A stretch of 64,000 nt of DNA, from positions 37,475 to 101,474 of the forward strand of contig JAANDG010000537.1 of NCBI GenBank assembly GCA_036852015.1, in the 5' to 3' direction. The translations under genes and the position numbers were made by a program. This stretch comes from Pelodera strongyloides. Its lineage: Eukaryota > Nematoda > Chromadorea > Rhabditida > Rhabditidae. A model generated the notes under the pieces. The model made no database searches. It saw only the letters and a program-made list of their open reading frames with translations, and was not told the DNA's origin. Shown piece after piece: positions 58,232-64,000 of the stretch; the stretch's first letter is position 1, and every line of letters begins with the position of its first letter.

Positions 58232-58350
58232 AGCGATGTAACGGCCGGTTTTGAAAAATACCGGCGAACTGTATTCCCATATTGTAAATCAATACACTAA
58301 CTTTTAAACTAAAGATAAAGATCACGAATTATCGCGCAAACCGGCTACTA
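58232..58350. repeat. partial MITE family H copy
   Basis: AGCGATGTAACGGCCGGTTT at the left and ATCGCGCAAACCGGC near the right match the family; no TTAA flanks remain. Confidence 0.55.
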
Positions 58351-59794
58351 TATATTATAACGCTGTTAAAACGCAAAACTTCCCCTAATTACCACTGCAT
58401 GTGAGAGTGACACACAAACACACACCACTGAAAACAACAAGAGAATTTACAAATACAATACGAGAAATAAATTAATAAAAATATATATGAAATAAGAAAT
58501 AAATGTGCTTATGTATGGAAAGTGAAAGCCGCCCTGAATGATTTTTGGGCCAGATTCGCCCTGTTTCGGCCTCGCATCAGTTAAATACTCCATTACACAA
58601 TAACAAAGTGAAGACGTGTAGACGACATGTATAAGCGGCATCGGCGAAAAGGAGTAAAAATAGGAAGATTGGAAGATGCAAACATAAACCGACAAACCTC
58701 TAAGCATATGAATACAAGTGGGGATAGTGTCCTCCCACAAAAATCCCAATACATCCGTCCCGACCGTCCCGTCCCTAAAGTTTACGCATCTGCTGCTGAA
58801 ATAATTTTATTTCCACAATAAACAGTGGGGCAAAAGCTACGCTACGGATAGAAGCGGAAATATGCGTGGGAACGTTCACCCAAAAATGCTAAATGAATCC
58901 TCCCATTGGTGGCAAGAATAATTGAGGGACAAAAGGGTAAGCGAGATGCAGAAACAAATTTTGCCGTTTGTTCGTGCATACGGCAATCCCGACTAAAACA
59001 AGTCTAACTCAGTTACTCTACTCAAGTGCAAAGATATTCCCTACCAGGACAAATGACTTGATCACTCCAGACCGCGAAAATACTCTTGAGTCTTGAATCA
59101 AGTTGTCATGGCCACGGTCGTCCACGGTGATTATGTACTAAAATGAAAATGAACGTATAGTATAGGCAGTTACCATTTTCAAATAAATTTACAATGTAAG
59201 CCAAACCAAACAATATTAGAAATAAGAAAACGCGTCCTGATTAATAACCAGGCAAGTTCGTCCCACTTGTGAAAGAATAGACCACTAAAATAAGTAACAA
59301 TTTTCTCTGTCAATATGGCTTATTACAAAAGAGTCGTGGATAAACGATAAGAAGGTGAACTGCGAACCTGGAACCGATGACCAGGTTTCTATCTGCCACA
59401 GTGATCCTTCGGACGGAATGGAATCGTAGTTTTCGTATCCAGACACTGAATAAACAACTGAAGTAAACAACAACAAACCGTAGTGAATGAGAATAGAACA
59501 ATGTATAATGGGAAGAGTACACAATTGAAAAGAAAACATTACGGCGGGCGATGCTAAATGAATAATTTCGTGTAATCGGAAATACAACGGAAAATGCTAG
59601 TTATGTGATAAACCAGAACACAATCCTTTATGCGTATGCACAAAAAACCATAAATAAGAAACGCGGAAAAACATTAAAATCACTTTCAAAGGAAAATTTC
59701 ATAAAAAAAAGTTTTTGGAACGAACGCAGAGGTTTATGGAATGCAACGCACAGCGTCCCATCGTAATCTGTAGCACTGCGTACATTTGCAAACC

Positions 59795-59960
59795 GCGCCC
59801 CTTTTTTCCCGAGAATTCTCCGAGAATTTTCCGATTATTCTCCGAGAAACTCGGGATTTCCGAGGTTTTTCCGAGAATGTTCTCGGAGAATAATCGGAGA
59901 ATAGTCGGAAAAAGCTCGGAAATGCAAAGTTTCTCGGAAAAAGCTCGGGATTCATTAACG
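59795..59960. repeat. second TTCTCCGA/TCGGAGAA palindrome
   Basis: CCCGAGAATTCTCCGAGAAT and ATTATTCTCCGAGAAACTCG on the left face GTTCTCGGAGAATAATCGG and AAGCTCGGG on the right. Shares its building motif with 56950-57100. Confidence 0.7.
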
Positions 59961-60581
59961 GATTCATTGTGAGATGGTGCGCTTGCGGCAACAAAGTACA
60001 ATCCTATAATGCTTGTGAATTCTCACCCTGATTTTTGCCTCGAATGTTGACGTCGGTAGCTGATGTTTTCTCCATTTTTTGTTCTTTTTAAAAAGTTGAA
60101 AGTCAGAAGACTGTCTTACTACACTACTACACACAGATATGCGAATACAAACCCGATTTGGAATGGCCACTATGCATATATGCAAATTATTAATTATGCG
60201 CATTCCAAATTCCAAGTTGCGTTTTTGACGAAAACCGAGTCTCACCGCACGCTAATCACAAGTCTTTTGAGAAAGAAAACTTCAACAACTTTATTATTTT
60301 CAAAAATATCTTAATATTCACATTTCAACAGAGGGGAAACCAATCAATACAACGCCGACTAAAAAGAATAAACATACGCAAATGAACCAAGTACACAGTA
60401 CAGAACACCAACTATGCAAACATTTCCAAGCATGATCCACAACGACGCAATAACACAGAAATTCAGTATAAAACACAGTACAAATAATGTTTAGTGTACA
60501 AGCGGTATACAAATAAATAGAGACTAGCTAATTCTATGTCTGATAGGTTACAGTAAGACAATAAGGGATAGGTACAGTAAT

Positions 60582-60710
60582 TTACTTTCCCTGCATATAT
60601 TCAGCCATTGGATCAGAGGAGTATGCTTTTGTGAGATGGAAGGCTTCAACTTCTGCTTCTGTCGGCTTTCTGTTCTCATATTTCGAATTATACGACATTG
60701 AACGTTCATC
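60582..60710 (-). CDS. isolated last exon resembling the SLU7 splicing-factor tail
   Basis: A GATTTTCAG acceptor precedes a 42-residue frame ending in TAA: DERSMSYNSKYENRKPTEAE, then VEAFHLTKAYSSDPMAEYM. The pattern PTEAEVEAF...DPMAEY resembles, from memory, the C-terminus of the pre-mRNA splicing factor SLU7; this cannot be verified here. Upstream exons should lie at higher coordinates, but 60.7-61.7 kb shows none and the chemoreceptor gene starts there. The rest may be beyond it, or this may be a displaced fragment. Confidence 0.45.
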   Translation of the reverse strand, partial: DERSMSYNSKYENRKPTEAEVEAFHLTKAYSSDPMAEYMQGK

Positions 60711-61684
60711 CTGAAAATCACAAGTTACAGAAACCAAAACTGGATATTTCGGTCCTAATCATCCCTAATCAGTATCGAACTTCCAGTCCTTGATAAAATC
60801 CTTGATAAAAAGATAGTTTTCGCAAATGACATAGTAAGCTACGTGAGCAATTGATCCATATAAACATTTGCAGACTGCGTGCAGTGCAGAGTTTAGGCCT
60901 AAAACAATTTGACGAAATAGAGTTCATTTCTGTACAAAAATCTCAACACATCCTAGTTTTCGAGTAAACTAGTAATAGCTAAATCGCGTGATAAATAGAC
61001 AAATTGTTATTGTCAGCCTGACACACAAGTTCTAAGTGCATTCCGGATGCATTCCGCGAGTCTATATTGTAAAAGTAATGTTTCAGAATCCTCTTCTGCT
61101 TCAAGTTTATGGGGGAGCTCGCTCTGCAGTGCAAAGTAATTTTCAACGCTCTCTGAATAATAAACCCAGAAATAACTTTTTTCACGTTGGCCGGCCCATC
61201 ACGAGAAAAAAACATCGTTATGATATTGGCACTCTGGATGTACTATTAGTTGTTGGACCATTTTGCTTACTATAACTTATCGCACTCAACGTAATCAAAT
61301 CTCGAGCTTCTGTCTGTATAAGTATAAAGTCATTTTGACGGAGTTTGTTATCCTCCCAAATAATCCTCACAAAGCGGATTTCTTGCCTCTTTAGACTAGA
61401 GCTACATATATGCACTCAATAATTTCTTCTCACCAACAACGACTATACAATCCATGTTTTCCAACATCGATCGTTTATTTATTTGTCTCAATTTCAACAC
61501 ATCATGTTCCCAAACACAAGATTAATAGCTTCTCATTACTTAGTTGTGATACACATGGGGCATAATTGCAACCACTATTTTTAGGGTCGTAAGAGAAATG
61601 ACAAAAAAATGGAAAAACTTGTATCTTCTAATTACACATTGCCTTTTAGCGTACTAACCTGTGTCTTCTTAGGGTCAAGTCCAA
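60711..61684. other. intergenic region, no gene seen
   Basis: AT-rich DNA between the isolated minus-strand exon and the chemoreceptor gene. No exon with splice support on either strand. Confidence 0.45.
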
Positions 61685-64000
61685 ATGGCATTGCAATGGT
61701 CGATTTTCCAATTATATTCAACAATCGTATCTGGGGTGTCGATTCTTCTGAATGCATTTCTGTTGCTGCTGTCTGCCAACAAAACGGTAGACACAATTCA
61801 GGTATGTGCATTCATTAACTAACGTGACACGTTTTGCGTCACTTGATCACCGTGGTAAGAATACTGGACATTTCCGCAGCACTGCTTACATTACATTTTT
61901 AAACAGTATGCTTATTCATATATGTATTCCATATACGAAAGCAGAGCGCACAATCTTACCGTCCGAGACTGGAAACCTTGCAGGAACTGCGCTACTTTCT
62001 CTCCAACATCTCTGTGGCCGGAATCCTCTTCTCCGTCGCTAATGTTCTCCTTCAGCCTCAAATGGTTGTTCGTGGGCCTATGACAATCCGAGTTCCGCAT
62101 GGAATGGCCGCCCATTGGCAGGATCACATTGTCGTAAAGATGTTCAATATTGCTTGGTTGTTAAAGGGTTAGGCACACGAAATACCCTATATGTACCTCT
62201 TCGATAGAATTAGTGTACTTGTAAACTATATAGATAACCTTTCACCTCAATGAAGTGTTTCAGCGTTGCTTCGTAGACGCAGTTTAGTTCAAGGTATTAC
62301 AACAATACACCTAGTCAAACGCTCTAAATTTCAGAAGGCTGTGGCAGGGGTGGCCATTACAGCTTATATATACAACCTACTCTCCTTTCCTGTATTCTTC
62401 ATCTACCGATTGGTCACCTTCTCCAACAACATCGTTTACGGACACTACTTCACCAAGGGGAATATGATATTCGCTTTCATTGTGGTGTTCTTGTTTTCCA
62501 CGATGGAAGGAGTATTCTTCTACTTTTCGAATGTAGATTATGAGGTGAGGTTTCTGCCATCTTTTACGCTTCAAGAGCGTGCACCTTTATTCAAGGGTGG
62601 TACAATACAGTTTCAAAATGAGAATATGACTTGTGCCGCAGAGGTCCTGAGCATAAGAGCACGAGTACCAGGTGACACATTGCTCAACGTCTTCGGGCTA
62701 GCTAGGGCCCATGATTCCCTCGCCGGGTGGTGGTTTCAAAGTTGTCACGGCTCAGACTTGAACCCGTGTCGAGTGCATTGGAGACGAACGCGCTAGCCAC
62801 TGGACCACCCTTCAAATAGATTTTAACTTGCAGAGCCTTTTCTACAAGTTGAATAAAACTTCGGACGCTTTGGACCAATTCGTGGACACAAATGAACGTC
62901 ACCTGGAGATTCTCTACTCAACCACACCATATTCCACTGGGGTTGGTTGGAGTTTAGTATCCTACTGTGATAAAATGAACCAACGAATTAGTCATACATC
63001 AATTTAATTAACTGAGATATTTCACGAAGTTTAGATTTTAGGGGCCTGGCCAATAGGGTATTTTTTTTTGTTCTGCACAAACTATGGTTGAGCTGCAAAA
63101 AGCTAATGGTTTGCAAGCTTCAGGACACTGAGAACAACGGAGGTATGATGCAAACTGCGAATGACTGGGCCATGCTTCAAGCGGAGAGAAACTCAGATGT
63201 CGGTATATACGGCGTATTTATTCAACATGTAGAACAAACTCATTTACCGTATGATTGAAAGCACACAAATCACCCGCGTTTTCAACATCTATACATTTTC
63301 ACCTGTAACGGTGTGTGGAATGCCTGTTGGACCACTGTGTTTCCCAGCACCTACTCAGAAGGGCAATACATTTGCCCCGCATATGTTTCCCAAGCCACGT
63401 GCCATATCACTTTAAATAAAGCATATTCCCTACTTCAGAAACGAGTGACCTTGTTTGGTGATGACTATTCGCGTAATCCGATAATGTTTCTATTCCTGGG
63501 AATCGCACTCTTCGTCCATCTTCTATCTTATTGCATTGTCCTCAATTGCTCGTATTTCATGCTGAAGGCTCTTCAGAAGAAGGCGGTGAGGTTTATAGAG
63601 ATTTCAAGCATTTTCCATTCTTCTAACAACAACAAGAGTACAAGAGGTCTTGCAAGGCTTAGTATCTCTCAGATATATTATACGCATGCAAACACATATG
63701 AAGAACATACCGTTATATTACTTACGAACATAAAAATGGGTCGCGCAATTTTTTTCAAATTAAGATCATCCAAAACAGCCTTACATAAATGAGAGAATAT
63801 ATTTTTAGATCTAGTTGGTATGTGTATAATGAGACTTCGGCAAAAGCGGTCTATTGCAGGCTACGATCTCGTTCCAAGCTCGTATGGCTCATCAAGTTCT
63901 CGTCCATGCTATCTTCGCCGAGGCCTTCCTTCCGCTTGTCATCTCAGTTCCAATCCTCGCCAACTCGATTCTCTGCTTCGTCTATACCGACAGCTTGTAC
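61685..64000 (+). CDS. nematode chemoreceptor-like 7TM GPCR (7 exons seen, truncated by window end)
   Basis: Partial serpentine receptor, 329 residues seen. Exons: 61685-61801, 61945-62133, 62335-62544, 62834-62941, 63124-63198, 63439-63585, 63860 to the edge; all joins phase 0. Membrane segments: VSGVSILLNAFLLLLSA (1), YFLSNISVAGILFSVANVL (2), AVAGVAITAYIYNLLSFPVF (3), MIFAFIVVFLFSTMEGVFFY (4), MFLFLGIALFVHLLSYCIVL (5) and VHAIFAEAFLPLVISVPIL (6). The sixth helix with its Pro motifs, preceded by ARMAHQVL, is of the type seen in nematode chemoreceptors; the seventh should follow outside the window. I cannot assign a subfamily. The start lies 11 nt after a CTTCTTAG acceptor. Some joins (62133 donor GTAAAG; 63198 donor GTCGGT) were chosen to hold frame. 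The intron before exon 4 contains an antisense SINE. Confidence 0.72.
62665..62815 (-). repeat. tRNA-derived SINE, copy 2 (antisense in GPCR intron)
   Basis: On the minus strand: GGGTGGTCCAGTGGCTAGCG (A box), ACACGGGTTCAAGTCTG (B box), then GTGACAACTTTGAAACCACC and ACCCGGCGAGGGAATCATGG, as in copy 1 at 48585-48745. The tRNA-like part is better preserved here. It lies in the third intron of the chemoreceptor gene. Confidence 0.8.

Larger units (their letters stand above)
58150..60581. other. intergenic, repeat-bearing, no supported gene
   Basis: Contains a partial family H copy (58232-58350), a TTCGTGCATACGGCA motif at 58971 shared with the 45.6-46.8 kb inverted repeat, and a TTCTCCGA palindrome (59795-59960). 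A minus-strand frame with EYLTDARPKQGESGPKIIQG near 58520-58590 could be an exon, but I found no matching splice partner. Confidence 0.4.

Noticed and set aside
62263..62290. Nine-base micro-exon (RCF) in the chemoreceptor gene
   Set aside because: It would keep phase, but direct joining of 62133 to 62335 also does, with a better donor; no need for it.

Overview
The window looks like nuclear DNA of a nematode. Evidence: short introns with TTTCAG-type acceptors, acceptors placed just upstream of start codons with no exon in front (as at spliced-leader sites), an ODR-2/HOT-type Ly6 protein, a seven-helix chemoreceptor-type gene, and many small DNA transposons. Most of the supplied open reading frames are shadows. 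The real genes are chains of short exons, which I joined by hand using splice signals and reading phase; no alignment or transcript was available.

Layout. 0.47-2.8 kb (+): GPI-anchored Ly6 protein of the ODR-2/HOT family. 4.3-12.3 kb (-): retinol-dehydrogenase-like SDR, with a small membrane-protein gene (+) nested in its third intron. 13.1-17.9 kb (-): nuclear protein with two chromodomains and a chromoshadow-like segment; its first two exons are duplicated in tandem upstream. 20.2-25.6 kb (-): acidic protein I do not recognise, with a duplicated ~44-residue module. 26.4-36.3 kb (-): THAP zinc-finger protein whose last intron holds a decayed Ty3/gypsy-type retrotransposon (27.0-32.3 kb, antisense). 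36.3-40.4 kb: repeats only. 40.4-44.9 kb (+): apparently intact 15-exon Mutator-like transposase flanked by inverted repeats. 47.1-54.8 kb (+): HP1-like protein whose hinge is encoded by six tandem ~276-bp units, each carrying one 57-nt phase-0 exon. 55-61 kb: repeats plus two weak minus-strand gene pieces. 61.7 kb to the window end (+): chemoreceptor-like GPCR, cut by the edge.

Theme. Two chromodomain proteins, a THAP protein, an acidic nuclear-looking protein and a MULE transposase lie within about 40 kb, among a dense set of small transposons. These include at least five TTAA-flanked MITE families (piggyBac-like target), two TAA-flanked ones (Harbinger-like target), a decayed Tc1/mariner element and a two-copy tRNA-derived SINE. 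Whether the chromatin genes act together cannot be told from sequence. The most unusual feature is the exon-bearing tandem array in the HP1-like gene, where unit gain or loss changes protein length in steps of 19 residues without changing frame.
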